A stretch of 64,000 bases of DNA, taken from the NCBI GenBank assembly GCA_905221605.1, contig CAJNDS010000082.1, positions 62,001-126,000 on the forward strand. The letters run 5' to 3'. Every line of letters starts with the position of its first letter. Within the stretch, counting starts at the first letter, position 1. The DNA comes from Symbiodinium natans (Eukaryota > Sar > Dinophyceae > Suessiales > Symbiodiniaceae). Positions 30,450 to 40,152 of the stretch are shown here, piece by piece. The translations under genes were made by a program, and so were the position numbers. The notes under the pieces were generated by a model that ran no database searches, was not told the DNA's origin, and was given only the letters and a program-made list of their open reading frames with translations.

Positions 30450-31192
30450 CCCAGAAACCCTCAACCCTCAACCCTAAACCCTCACAAAACCCTGAATAAA
30501 CCCACAACCTTAAACCCTCCACCCTCAACCCTGAACTCTTGGGGTAGTTACATGGTCCCTTAGTATGGGCCCTTCCCTAAACCCTAACCCCTAAACCCTA
30601 AACCCTTGTTTTCCCCTTAGAAGCCCTATAAACTCAAGGGCCCATACTTCAGAGCCCTTCAAAGAAGGCAAGGTACCTTAAGGGACCATGAAACTTACCT
30701 AGCCCTAAACCCTAAACCCTAAACCCCAAGCCCTATTATCCTTAACCCTACGGTTTAGGGCTGCGGAATGTAATTTAAAAAGCCCTCAAACCTAGACCCT
30801 AATTGAACCCAATAGCCTCTACAAGGCTGCCCTTCTCTTGGCTTCGCGGGGCTTAAAGGGGGTTTAGGGTTTAGGGTTTAGGGTTTAGGCTTACCCTAAA
30901 CCCTAAACCCTAAAGCCTAAACCCAAACCCTGACATCAAGCCCGAGATTCCTTGAACGCACCTGGACGCCAAAACGAGGGTCTCTATTGTAGGGGTTAAG
31001 GCCTTGCAAGCTGCCCTAAACCCAAAGCCTTCTAACCCTTGCCCAAAAACCTGTGCTAGATCCTGCCACCCTAGCCCGAAGCTCTATACCCTACTACGCC
31101 CCAAGCTCTAAACCCTACTTAAGCCTCGGCCCTAAACCCTAAACCTAAAACCCTAAACCCTGAACCCTAAACCCTAAACCCCTAGCTGCTGG

Positions 31193-31268
31193 GGCCAGCG
31201 CCGGTGTGCTTCGAGAGGCCAGTTTTGAGCACCTCTCGCTGACGGGACTTCTGGCCGGGACGGCTTAG
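31193..31268 (+). CDS. Possible terminal exon
   Basis: After AAACCCCTAG the plus strand reads AAGASAGVLREASFEHLSLT then GLLAGTA and a TAG stop. The minus strand alternative is REVLKTGLSKHTGAGPSS. Confidence 0.35.
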
Positions 31269-31270
31269 AA

Positions 31271-31406
31271 GATCTTTTGACTTAGTACTTAGGCTTTAGG
31301 GCTTGGGGCTTAGGGTTTCGGGTTTGGTCTGCTTAGCATCTCCTAGAACCCCTATTCCAATCCCCATAGCCCACCTTGCTAACCCTACTTACTAAGTCAA
31401 AAAAAG
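31271..31406. mobile_element. Family F6 TIR element, copy 2
   Basis: GATCTTTTGACTTAGTACTT and CTTACTAAGTCAAAAAAAG are inverted ends. The interior holds several TTTAGGG-like units, then CTCCTAGAACCCCTATTCCA as in the copy at 6582. It shows telomere-like units residing inside a TIR element. Confidence 0.6.
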
Positions 31407-31804
31407 GCTTCGAAGTGTGCGTTGAGGCCTTCGCGGGTTTAGGGTTGTTGTTGTTGTATTTATTTATTTATTTATTAAGGGTTGTGGGGTTTAGGGAGGG
31501 TGTTGAGGGGTTTCAGGGTTTTGAGGGTTGCAAGGGTTTTTCAGGGTTTCAAGGTTTTAAGGGTTAAGGGGGTGCATTTCAACACCCCCAGTCAGCCTTT
31601 GTACGCAGGGAGACGAACATCCTTTAAGAGGGCAATAAAAAGCCTTTAGGGTTGATGTCCTTCCCCCCCCACCCCCCCAGCCCAACCGAAACTTACTCTG
31701 AACTCGGAACCCTAGCCCTTCACCGAGGAGGGCTTGCGGGTTGAGGGTAGTGGGCTCTCTTGAAGCCTCCACTTAGCCTCCCTAGAAAAAACCCTCAAGC
31801 CCTT

Positions 31805-31986
31805 CTAGGCTGCCCAGTAACCAAGGCTTAAAAATACGAATAACAATAATAATAATAATAATAGTCACACAAAAATGCCTTGTTCGGGTGCCCTGTTTTG
31901 CTTGAAGGGGTTTATAAGGCAACCGGGGTTTATAAGGCAACCTAAACCCCCCAAAAAGGGAATAAGGGTACTACTGGGCATCCTAG
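31805..31986. mobile_element. F3-related element with (AAT)n insert and internal duplication
   Basis: CTAGGCTGCCCAGTAACCAA at the left and CTACTGGGCATCCTAG at the right. It contains an AAT run and two copies of GGGGTTTATAAGGCAACC at 31906-31941. Confidence 0.6.
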
Positions 31987-32564
31987 CCTTTCAGGGACAT
32001 GCCAAGCCCAGAGACATGTCGCGCAGGCGTTTTTGGAAGGTGGGGTTCGGCGTTTCGGGTTTCGGGCGTAAGGCGTAAGGTTTGCGGTGGAGGGGCTTAG
32101 GTCTTAAAAAAGGGTTCTGAAAGGTTCAGGGTTTGGGGGTTTTAGGGTTCGTTGGGGTTTAGGGCTCTTACCCAAAACCCTAAACCCTAAACCGCAGCTC
32201 AAGGCAGCTCAAGGTTGTGGGCGAAAGTCTTTCTTCCCTAGGATCATCCTCTCCCCTCCCCCCAGCCATCCAGCCGCAACAAAAAACAACAAAACAACAG
32301 AACCCAAACCCAAGACCCTCAACGGTGGGGTCTAGGGAATTTTGTGGTTGAGAGGCTTTTCAGGGTCTAGAATTGTTTGGTGCTTTTAGGTTTTAGGGTT
32401 TTTGGGCTGAAAGGCTTTCGGGACACTCGATCCCTTCCTTCCCGCTAAAGCCTAAACGCTAAACCCTAAACCCTAAACCCTGAAACCTGAACCCTGAACC
32501 CTGAACCCTAAACCCTAAACGCTAAACCCTAAACCCTAAACCCTAAAACCTAACACCCCCCCCC

Positions 32565-32857
32565 CCCCCCCCTCGCCTCCGCGACTTCCTTCATCTCCTC
32601 CAGGCGCTTCCCGCTGCCGGACTGCCAGGCAGAGAGGGGTTGGGATGTTCCCCCTTATGCTAACAGGTTTAGGGTTTAGGGGTTAGGGTTTAGCGCTACC
32701 CTTAACCCCCTGTTTCTAAGAGCTATCGGGTTTAGGGTTTTAAGGTTTAAGGCTTAGGAGTACACTAATCCCTATGAAAGACTGTTAGTCTAAGGGGAAA
32801 CATCCCAAGAAAGGAGGGGGGTTCTTCGGCACTCGTGGGTTCCACACTCTCCCTCGG
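32565..32857 (-). CDS. Two-exon segment split by an F2 element
   Basis: Exon 32802-32857, after GGGAAAAAG, reads EGECGTHECRRTPLLSWD and ends GGGAT/GTTTCC inside the F2 TIR. The next exon, from 32621 after CTGCCTGGCAG, reads SGSGKRLEEMKEVAEAR. Phase is 0 on both sides. The 3' end runs toward a long G tract, so its exact end is unknown. The first exon is open in all three frames. This frame was chosen because it joins. Confidence 0.45.
32640..32808. mobile_element. Family F2 TIR element (introner-like)
   Basis: TTGGGATGTTCCCCCTTATG at the left, TAAGGGGAAACATCCCAA at the right. The interior holds both TTTAGGG-like units and CTAATCCCTATGAAAGACTG as in other F2 copies. It lies exactly between two exons. 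Confidence 0.75.
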
Positions 32858-33160
32858 CTTTTTCCCAAACCCTCGGTGTGGGGTTGTTAGATTTGAAACT
32901 CAACTCTTCTCCTCGCCCGGAACTCTTCTCCTTGCCCGGAATTCTTCGGGTTCAGGGCATAGAGCACCCCCAAAATGACCGCTGTGCTTGATTTTGCCTC
33001 AACAACCACGGCTCGAGTTCTCCTACTTGTAACTACACATAACCTCCACGTTCCCGAGCCCTAAGCCCCAAGCCCTAAGCCCTAAGCCCTAAACCCTAAG
33101 CCCTAAACCCTAATCCCTAAATCCTGAATAAATCCCCCCCCCCCCCCCCCCCATTTCCAG

Positions 33161-33240
33161 GTGCGGAAATCAGCGCAGCAGTGGGCGTGAATCGTACGGG
33201 TACAAAGCCCAAAGGCTGCTCAGGAGATCATGGCAGGGGA
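33161..33240 (+). CDS. Probable exon after a poly-C polypyrimidine tract
   Basis: An 18-base C run, then ATTTCCAG, precede two bases plus 26 codons reading AEISAAVGVNRTGTKPKGCS then GDHGRG. The donor is GGGGA followed by GTTTAGGG. The homopolymer sits where a polypyrimidine tract belongs. Hypothetical. Confidence 0.45.
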
Positions 33241-33476
33241 GTTTAGGGTTTAGGGTTTAGGGCTTAGGGCTTAAGGCTGAACCCTAAACCTCGTTTTTCT
33301 ACAGGTTTTCGTTTCCTTTCTTGTGATCCTGCACCCTAAACCCTGAACTCTACAAGATGCAGTTTTGGGGGTTTAGGATTCTCGGGTGGCACCCCTGTCA
33401 TCGACTCGCCGCGCATGTGCTGTGCTCCCTAAACCCTAAACCCTAAACCCTAAGCCCTAAGCCCTAAACCCTAAAC

Positions 33477-33562
33477 CCTAAACTCAATATGGCCTTGGCT
33501 GGCTCGTCCTGCTGCGGCACCTGGCCATGGGAAGCTGCCAGGAACTCATTTTCACTCCCTTC
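33477..33562 (-). CDS. Probable exon
   Basis: After CATACCAAG the minus strand reads EGSENEFLAASHGQVPQQDE then PAKAILS and runs to TTTAGG/GTTTAGG. Strongly protein-like. Confidence 0.5.
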
Positions 33563-33631
33563 CTTGGTATGTAGGGTTTGGGGTTTGGGGCTTGGGGCTT
33601 GGGGTTTGGGGTTTAGGGTTTAGGGTTTAGG

Positions 33632-33724
33632 GATGTGTGTCGGGGGACGGAACCGACAAAGAGCCTTCTGTTTTGAGGGCAGCTAGTGGGCGTGAAGCGA
33701 GAAATCTCGGAATGTTCGCCTAGG
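33632..33724 (+). CDS. Exon-like island ending in a stop
   Basis: After TTTAG the plus strand reads CVSGDGTDKEPSVLRAASGR then EARNLGMFA and a TAG. Hypothetical. Confidence 0.3.
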
Positions 33725-33762
33725 CGAAACAAAACGAGCCATTCAGGTGCTTCGGGGGTTTA

Positions 33763-33814
33763 GGGTTTAGGGTTTAGGGTTTAGGGTTTAGGGTTTAGGG
33801 TTTAGGGTTTAGGG
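33763..33814 (-). repeat. TTTAGGG array, 7-8 units
   Basis: Pure run. Further pure TTTAGGG runs of 8 or more units occur at 36133-36205 and 57594-57685. Confidence 0.95.
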
Positions 33815-33977
33815 TCCTGCCTACAGGACAGAGGTCGAGAATTGGACTCACCTGTGGGGAGGGTTTTTTTCCGGATTGGGGGGCTTGCAATAGGGTTTCG
33901 GGGCCTTGAGGTCCTCAAGACATATTTCAAGATAGAGTGAGAAACAGGGTTTAGGGTTGAGGGTTTAGGGTTTTTAG

Positions 33978-34054
33978 CATTGAAGTCGGCATCTGTGCTC
34001 AGGCACCTTTTGCGGGACCTTGAGGAAACGCGCCTCGGCTCCTCTGATCCCTAA
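33978..34054 (+). CDS. Probable terminal exon
   Basis: After GGTTTTTAG the plus strand reads LKSASVLRHLLRDLEETRLG then SSDP and a TAA stop. Pyrimidine-rich acceptor and a strong helical composition. Confidence 0.45.
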
Positions 34055-34972
34055 TACACCTCTCAACTGTCGTGCCGGACGCTACGCTGCACGGACAGAC
34101 TATGCTGCTCCCGGGCTCCGTGGCCGTCTCCTTCAAGAAGGGGATGCGCTAAACAACGTAAAGTTCAGGACGGGAGAGCCGATTTTGCAGCCATGCATCG
34201 GAATCTGAGCCCACGCCACTGCGCCCTGAACGCAGGGGATGCCAAAGCATCCCCGCCCTTCCCACAAACCCTGTAAGTATGGGCCTTGGGTTTTTTTTTT
34301 TATAAATATATCAAAAATGACCACAACAGGTCACTGCAGTCATGGCTCATGGCTCCTTTTTGATACAGTCCCTGTCACAGATGGTCATCATGCGGGAGAG
34401 CATTCTAAGTTGTCGGTGTTGGAGCCGTTGAGGGTTTGGGGTGTCGGGTCGCCGGACGCAGCGGGGGCTCTGCCTGAATCTAAATGCTATCAGCCTCAGG
34501 CAAAAATTGCTTTCAAGGGACTCAAGGAGGGACCCTTCCCTTGGTTGGGATGATCTAGGGCTTAGGGGATATATAGGGGAGTAAGATTAAGGGTCCCCTT
34601 CTAGGGGTCCCTCCTTATACCCCTTACCGCTCTCAGCGTGGGGGCGTGCTCTCTTGTCGAGCCCACCCCCCTAACCACTTCGAAGTTCTGCGCGGGAAGC
34701 GACCTTCACAGCTTGTCACAGGAGGTGGAATATGGGGGGGGTTTCCCAAATTAGGGGTACCTTATTGGGGCCCTTTTTATATACGGGAATCCTACTTTTG
34801 GGGGGTGTAAACTAAGGGCCCCCTATTTTCGTGTACCCCCCACGTTCGGATTGAGGGCCTAGCGATCCTGCGACGCAAAGAGGTCAGAGGCTACTTACTC
34901 GTCGACTAAGCTACAAAGGCCGCATGACACCAAAAACATTTCCTATCTCATCCCCTTATAACCACTACAAAG

Positions 34973-35175
34973 AAAACGACCCCGCTATCTTGGGATGTTC
35001 CCCCTTGTACTAACAGGTCCTTCACAGAAACTATCATAAGAGGTACTAACAATCCCTGTTAAGGAGTGTTTGCGTAAGGGGGAACATCCCAACCGCTCTC
35101 CTTCAAGTTCGAAGGGCTTCCCATCGTAGGCCGCAAGCAAAAGATGCACATCATGGGATCCTCTGCTACTTGGAG
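34973..35175 (+). CDS. Exon between two introner families
   Basis: A mini-exon, 34973-34996 (KTTPLSWD), ends at the F2 donor GGGAT/GTTCCC. The next exon, 35108-35175, after TCCTTCAAG reads FEGLPIVGRKQKMHIMGSSA TW and ends at the F1 donor TTGGAG/GTTCATGG. The two join in phase 0. The minus strand of the second exon is also open (SRGSHDVHLLLAAYDGKPFE). Confidence 0.4.
34990..35092. mobile_element. Family F2 TIR element (introner-like), cleanest copy
   Basis: 103 bp, TTGGGATGTTCCCCCTTGTA to AAGGGGGAACATCCCAA. It is almost free of telomere-like units and so shows the ancestral F2 structure. Confidence 0.8.
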
Positions 35176-35309
35176 GTTCATGGTGCTTATTAACCCATTA
35201 TCACCGTATTATAGCGCACTGATAAGCCCCTTAAGTGCCCTCATATGGTTATAAGTACAGTCATAAGTACAGTTCTGATTGGTTAATAAGTACCATGAAC
35301 CTCCAAGTA
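35167..35309. mobile_element. Family F1 TIR element (introner-like), cleanest copy
   Basis: TACTTGGAGGTTCATGGTGC to GTACCATGAACCTCCAAGTA. The TIR extends to about 28 bp (CTTATTAACC/GGTTAATAAG). The interior has ATAAGTACAG repeats. No telomere-like units. Confidence 0.8.
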
Positions 35310-35347
35310 CTCCTAAACCCTAAACCCAAATCCCCCAAGTAAGGCAA

Positions 35348-35414
35348 CCTGATTGACGGGCTGCTTGGGCCCGGGGTTGGGGGTAAGCTGGGGGTAGAAC
35401 ACGATCCCGAAACC
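35348..35414 (-). CDS. Probable exon
   Basis: After GGGTTAG the minus strand reads GFGIVFYPQLTPNPGPKQPV NQ (two parts) and ends at CAG/GTTGCC. Coordinates may be off by one. Confidence 0.45.
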
Positions 35415-35770
35415 CTAACCCTTGAATGGGGGGAGGAAAAGTTCCCGTGAGGGCTGGGAGACCAAATAGCCACGGGACCAGCAGCCTCAAAGGGTTTCGG
35501 GTTTTTAGGGGGTGTAGGGGTTTTGGGGCTATTGAAGTTATTGAGGTTCCGGCTTTTCACCGGAACCCCTCTACAGAATGTGAGATTAGGATGAACCGGA
35601 TCAGGATGAACCGTCCGTGGTTTTCCCCTTCTGGGTTTTAGGGGCTCAGGGTCGAGTTCTGCTGTCGATTTCTGCGATGTTCCGAAGCCTGAATTCCAGA
35701 TGACGCCAGCCTTCAAAGGCGTCAGGGCCGCTTCGAACCCCTTAAACCCCGAAATCCACATGTGTTGCAC
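35415..35770 (-). CDS. Weak ORF region, hypothetical
   Basis: The minus strand stays open with pieces such as GFEAALTPLKAGVIWNSGF and EAAGPVAIWSPSPHGNFSS, separated by proline-rich repeat translation. It may hold two exons. Confidence 0.3.
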
Positions 35771-36248
35771 TCATAATACATGCGAACCTGTGCCATTAAC
35801 ATCAACATGAATGTCCACCTCAACATCAACTTCAATGCCAACTGTTAATACCGACGCTAACATCACATGATATTATGCTCACCTCCCAAAATGATGGTCC
35901 CTTTTTGGGTGCCCCACACATTAAGGGGTGCCTCGCCGACTTGTAACAGTAACCCCAAAAGGGGGGCCATAATTTAGAGAAGTGGCCCTAAACCCTAAAC
36001 CACATGAAGCTGAGTGTCAACACCGCATTCGGTGGGGGGGGGGGGGGTTGAGCTTTGAGTCGTCTTCAGGGCCTCGAGCGCATCTAAGCCCAAAGGGTCT
36101 AGGGATGAGATTCTTAGGGTTTATTTATGGTTCAGGTTTAGGGTTTAGGGTTTAGGGTTTAGGGTTTAGGGTTTAGGGTTTAGGGTTTAGGGTTTAGGGT
36201 TTAGGGTTCAGGGTTTGGGTTTAGGGTTTAGGGTCTTCGAGCCTCTCC

Positions 36249-36336
36249 TCACGACGTCTTGGCAGTCAGGTCTGCCACCAGCTCTGGCTGGATGTATCTC
36301 AGCAGTCTTTGCACGTGGGCGGGTTCAGGGCTTTCC
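36249..36336 (-). CDS. Terminal exon with TTCAG acceptor
   Basis: After AGGGTTCAG (a TTTAGGG variant) the minus strand reads ESPEPAHVQRLLRYIQPELV then ADLTAKTS and a TGA stop, 29 codons. Strongly protein-like. An island upstream (36450-36506) reads KLLTSSHADPMECRRTPKNH and ends at GTGACA, but its phase does not match. Confidence 0.55.
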
Positions 36337-36629
36337 CTGAACCCTAAACCCTAGACCCTAATCGCTAAACCCTAAACACGTTTTTTTTGTTTGTCAAAGG
36401 GGTTTAGGGCTTAAGGTCAAGTATGGTGAAAAGGTGTCACATGATTCTTAGGAGTTCGGCGGCATTCCATTGGGTCTGCGTGAGAGCTGGTCAGGAGCTT
36501 AGGAAGGCACAATAAAAGGGCTAAAAGGGTTTAGGCTTTGGGGTTTAGGGTTTCCATAAAATGGCTAGAAGGGCCCCATGGTTGAGTGTTTCCTAGGGTT
36601 TTAGGGGTTAGGGTTTAGGGTTCATGCTT

Positions 36630-36842
36630 TTAGGGTCTCAGGCTTTTAAGAGTTTTAGGGTTTAGGGTTCCCCCCTCCCCACATGATGTGAATGGGACCG
36701 TTTCGATGCTCTGTAGCCCAGTAACCAAACTCGCACAAGGGTGCCGCCCGAAATCTGAAAGCCTATTACCCCTATTATTTGGGCAGAAACCCGCACGTGC
36801 ACAGCTCGACTCTCTTAGACTCAAAGCCGCCTTCGGTCTCAC
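36630..36842 (-). CDS. Weak ORF, hypothetical
   Basis: Reads AALSLRESSCARAGFCPNNR, then a solo F3 TIR (TTACTGGGCTACAG) and SIETVPFTSCGEG. The F3 end again falls at an AG acceptor. Confidence 0.3.
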   Translation of the reverse strand: MRPKAALSLRESSCARAGFCPNNRGNRLSDFGRHPCASLVTGLQSIETVPFTSCGEGGTLNPKTLKSLRP

Positions 36843-36890
36843 TAGAAAAGCATCGGGGCTTCGCCCACAAACCCTAAACCCTCCCGATTA

Positions 36891-37003
36891 CTACCATTTG
36901 CTTAAGAACCCCCCCCCCCCCAAAAAAAAAAATGATAATCCCTATATTACCCTTATAAGGAGGAATATTTTCTATTTTTTCGGGGTTCTTAAGCAACTAG
37001 TAG
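36891..37003. mobile_element. Family F4 hairpin element, copy 1
   Basis: CTACCATTTGCTTAAGAACC and GGTTCTTAAGCAACTAGTAG are inverted ends. The interior CTATATTACCCTTATAAGGA matches 52113-52228 and 8215-8325. Confidence 0.7.
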
Positions 37004-37476
37004 ATTAGGGTTGTGGGAACGCAAGGCCCCCCTTAACAGCACTGGGCCCCTCTGCCTGAATCCAGAATCTTCCGGAGTCCGCTCATTGCCGTCCTCATCT
37101 TGGGCAATCTCCTGCAACAACAGACGGGCGTTTTGGGTTTTGGGTTTTGGGTTAAAACAAGGGGTGCTAGGGAGACCGAAGGCTGGAAATATGCCTTGCG
37201 GATGGTCCCTTGAAAATGCCAAGAGGGACCTGTGATTTACGATAAAGCGGGGTGACAGAATCAAGAGTAAACTTGCTTGAGGACCCTAGAGCCCTAAACC
37301 CCCGAGTTCGTTCCTGAGGACTGCAGATTTTGGGTTTGGGGTCACCCTAACTCTAAAAAAACCCTGGCCCTGAAACCCTCAACCCAAACCCCGGAACCCC
37401 AACCTCTGAAACCCTAAGCCCTGAACCCTAAAACCCTAACACCTTAAAACCCTGAAACCCCTAAACCCCTGAAGGG

Positions 37477-37890
37477 ATGCGCCCGCGACCTCTGTCTGTC
37501 TCAGAGAAGGTGTCCGGAAGGGGTTTCGCACACCCCGAAAGCCGAGTTTTTAGAACTTCTGAATCTGTGCGTGGGGACCAACCCTCGGACCTCACCCCCC
37601 GGTCTGCCGTCTTCATGATGTCCCCTGATCATCCCTATATCAAAGCAAACAAGCAAACTTGCTCCAAACCCTCATGCGAAACCCTAGACACAGGTCCCTT
37701 CATCGTCGTTTTGTCCTCGCGCTCAGGAGCTAAACCCAACCCCCCCCCCCCCAAATTCAAAACACCTTACCAGCCCAAACATCCGAACCCAAGCCTTTGG
37801 TCCAGAAGCTCTACTTCCCAGACCCTTCAAAGGATCCAAAAAAGTAGAGACCCCAAATGGTTCCCTATACTACTCTTGGGCCATTCTTAG
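37477..37890 (+). CDS. ORF region, strand ambiguous
   Basis: The plus strand is open for 137 codons (EKVSGRGFAHPESRVFRTSE). Over 37477-37620 the minus strand reads MKTADRGVRSEGWSPRTDSE then VLKTRLSGCAKPLPDTFSET. One of the two is probably an exon. The 3' part overlaps the F8 element at 37817. Confidence 0.3.
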   Translation: MRPRPLSVSEKVSGRGFAHPESRVFRTSESVRGDQPSDLTPRSAVFMMSPDHPYIKANKQTCSKPSCETLDTGPFIVVLSSRSGAKPNPPPPKFKTPYQPKHPNPSLWSRSSTSQTLQRIQKSRDPKWFPILLLGHS

Positions 37891-37938
37891 GAACCCTTCA
37901 GGGGATCCACCGTTTTTGGCTCCTTTCACGGGTCTGGG
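37817..37938. mobile_element. Family F8 hairpin element, copy 2
   Basis: CCCAGACCCTTCAAAGGATC to GGATCCACC..GGGTCTGGG, matching 22467-22553. Confidence 0.6.
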
Positions 37939-38078
37939 CACTTGGAGGTTCGCAGTAGCTTCCGGCAGGTCTGGGTACCTCATCTGGAAGCCCCCACTTA
38001 GAAGTCCCCCTTTGTGGGTCTTGAAGTAAACCCACTGTCTACGCCTACTACGCCAAACTCTCGACCCTTTGGGAGGGC

Positions 38079-38190
38079 CTACTAGAGGGGCCTTAATAAT
38101 TAGAATAGGGTTTTGTAGGGTATTCTGGTAGAAGTATAAAAAGGGACCAGAAGGGAATACTACTAGTAATTATTCCCGACCCCTATATTA
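38079..38190. mobile_element. Family F7 hairpin element, copy 2
   Basis: GCCTTAATAATTAGAATAGG and AATTATTCCCGACCCCTATA match 6788-6905. Confidence 0.5.
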
Positions 38191-38284
38191 GAGTTAGGGC
38201 TTATACCCTAAACCCTAAACCCTAAACCCGAAACCCTAAACCCTAAACCCTAAACCCTAGGCCTTTAGGGGATGCCTTTAGGGG

Positions 38285-38367
38285 CGCGAGCCTCCCATGG
38301 CAGTGTCTCCCACTCGAAGCCGTTTTTCAGGACGTAGTAGGACTCTGCCTCGGAAGCACAACTCCAC
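38285..38367 (-). CDS. Probable exon
   Basis: After CCTCTAAG the minus strand reads WSCASEAESYYVLKNGFEWE then TLPWEARAP. Highly protein-like (YYVLKNGFEWETLPWE). Donor uncertain. Confidence 0.5.
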
Positions 38368-38712
38368 TTAGAGGCTCCTGGATATTTGGGTTTAGGGTTT
38401 AGGATTAGGGGTTTAGGGTTTAGGGTTCTAAGTTCTAAGTGGGGTCACTCTAATCCTATTTGAGTTCCTTCCCGTTAGTATTGCTGCTGGCTTTCAAGGT
38501 TCCTGGGTACAGTTCTACTTGAAGGTTCATGGGTAGTCTTCCTTAAGACATGTACGAGCAGAGGGAAGGTACAAGCAACTCGCAACAACTCCCAAACAAG
38601 GCACTCTTAAACCAACCCCTAACCCCTAACCCCTAAACCCTAAAACCCTAAACCCTAAACCCTAAACCCTGGGTGACCTGAGGGTTTAGGGTTTAGGATC
38701 CCAATGTCCAAC

Positions 38713-38818
38713 CCTAGCCCTGGCACAGGTGGTGGTTGGGCAGGAATCCCATGAGGTGCAAGGTAGGGAGCTGCCCAGATGAAGGCCACGATGGTGCCTG
38801 CACACCGCTGGGATTTCT
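38713..38818 (-). CDS. Probable exon with hydrophobic segment
   Basis: The minus strand reads EKSQRCAGTIVAFIWAAPYL then APHGIPAQPPPVPGLG, ending at TAGG/GTTGGA. TIVAFIWAAPYL may be part of a membrane segment. Confidence 0.5.
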
Positions 38819-38954
38819 CAAGGGGTTTAGGGTTTTAGGGTTTTGGGGTTTTAGGGTTTTAGGGTTTGGGCCAAAGCTGCTGTTTCAAAAGGGGTGTAGG
38901 GCTTAGGGCTTAGGGTCTTGGGGTTTAGGGTTTGGGCGAAGACGGTACCTGTAC

Positions 38955-39430
38955 GTGGGTTCTAAGGGGGGTTCTACAAGGCGTTTCGTAAGGCGTTTCG
39001 AAGACTTCAAAGGGGTTGAACAAGATCTGGGTTGCATTGAGTGGGCTTCCCGTGGGTGTGAAATGCATTTTTGCATGGGAGAAGCCGTTTTCTATACGTG
39101 TTCAATGGGAAGACCTCAGAGTCCTCTATACTTCATTTCAAAAGGGCCTCTATGTCCTTTGCGTTTATGGGAACCTCTCTCTGCATGGTCATGCTCATGT
39201 ATGTCCTGGCATGTTCTGAGGAAAGCCTGCATTCATCCCGACGAAAAACGCGAACACAAGTTTGGGCAAAACGCCCCAGAGCATCTGCTTCCTTGACTCG
39301 CAGACGGGCCCAAGTCGACACATCAGAGCCAAACGATGCCCATAACGATGACCATGCACCTTTCTACGAGTTTTTCGTGTTTACAGGGGTGCAAGGGGTA
39401 CAAGGCTTCAGGGCTTGTACGGCGGTATAG
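38955..39430 (+). CDS. Plus-strand ORFs antisense to the 39133 exon
   Basis: Two plus frames are open (GCIEWASRGCEMHFCMGE; SSRRKTRTQVWAKRPRASAS). They overlap a better minus-strand exon and are probably its shadow. They are noted because the antisense is unusually long and open. Confidence 0.2.
39133..39363 (-). CDS. Terminal exon, 77 codons
   Basis: After ACTCGTAG the minus strand reads GAWSSLWASFGSDVSTWARL, RVKEADALGRFAQTCVRVFR, DECRLSSEHARTYMSMTMQR and EVPINAKDIEALLK, then TGA. This is the best single exon of the region: long, clean, helical, with stop. An island upstream (39510-39580) reads AAKDWNDAAPRAELRSSRRL on the same strand. Family not recognised. Confidence 0.6.
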   Translation of the reverse strand, partial: KGAWSSLWASFGSDVSTWARLRVKEADALGRFAQTCVRVFRRDECRLSSEHARTYMSMTMQREVPINAKDIEALLK

Positions 39431-39694
39431 GGTTGGCAAGTTCTGTGGAGCTTTTAAACTCGCAGGGTTGTAGGAACCGTAAACCCTAAACTCCCCCCAC
39501 CCCCCAAAGCCGCAACAGCCTGCGGCTGGAGCGTAGTTCGGCGCGCGGCGCAGCATCATTCCAGTCCTTGGCGGCTCCACAGGGTTTAGGGTTTCAGGGT
39601 TTAGGGTTTAGGGTTTAGGGTTTAGGGTTTAGGCTCCGCAGGGTGTGGGGATCCTGCCAAGGAGTCTAGAGTTGCTTGTGGGATTGTAGGGGAT

Positions 39695-39837
39695 TCAGAT
39701 GCTTGTGGAGGAGAGAACAGTACGTATAGTGCCATAGCGCTTATCGTTTGAATTGGGAGTCTCGGATGCATCCGCGGAGCCTGACAAGTCGTTTCGTCCG
39801 CTCCCCCATGTGGCACCGGCCCCCCCAACAAAGCCCT
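39695..39837 (-). CDS. Terminal exon overlapping a 28-bp tandem duplication
   Basis: After CTCGTAAG the minus strand reads GFVGGAGATWGSGRNDLSGS, ADASETPNSNDKRYGTIRTV and LSSTSI, then TGA. Clear coding composition. Its 5' edge lies in a perfect 28-bp tandem duplication (CGGCCCCCCCAACAAAGCCC.. at 39817 and 39845), which duplicates the possible acceptor. Confidence 0.5.
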
Positions 39838-40152
39838 TACGAGTCGGCCCCCCCAACAAAGCCCTTACGAGTAGATTTCAAGTACAGACGGGGCCCAACA
39901 CTCCCCAAGCCCTAACTCCTAAGTGATCAATGTAAAAGAGGCTTCAGAGCTCAGGCTTTATCGGATTTAAAGGGCTTAGCTTCAAGTTATGGGAGGTCAG
40001 TGTATTGGAGGAGTGCGAGGACCCTGGAAATTTAAATAACAACAAATGTTCTTGATAGATACCTTCGGGGTTACTTTCCAGCGCTTCTCATATTCTCCCC
40101 TTGTCTGGAAAACAAAACGAAAATCTTCGAACGTTCCAGCGTGCATGGCACT

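Noticed and set aside
37060-37150. DEDGNERTPEDS as a third EF-hand loop (minus strand)
   Set aside because: Position 12 is not Glu or Asp and position 8 is not hydrophobic. A second minus frame is equally open.
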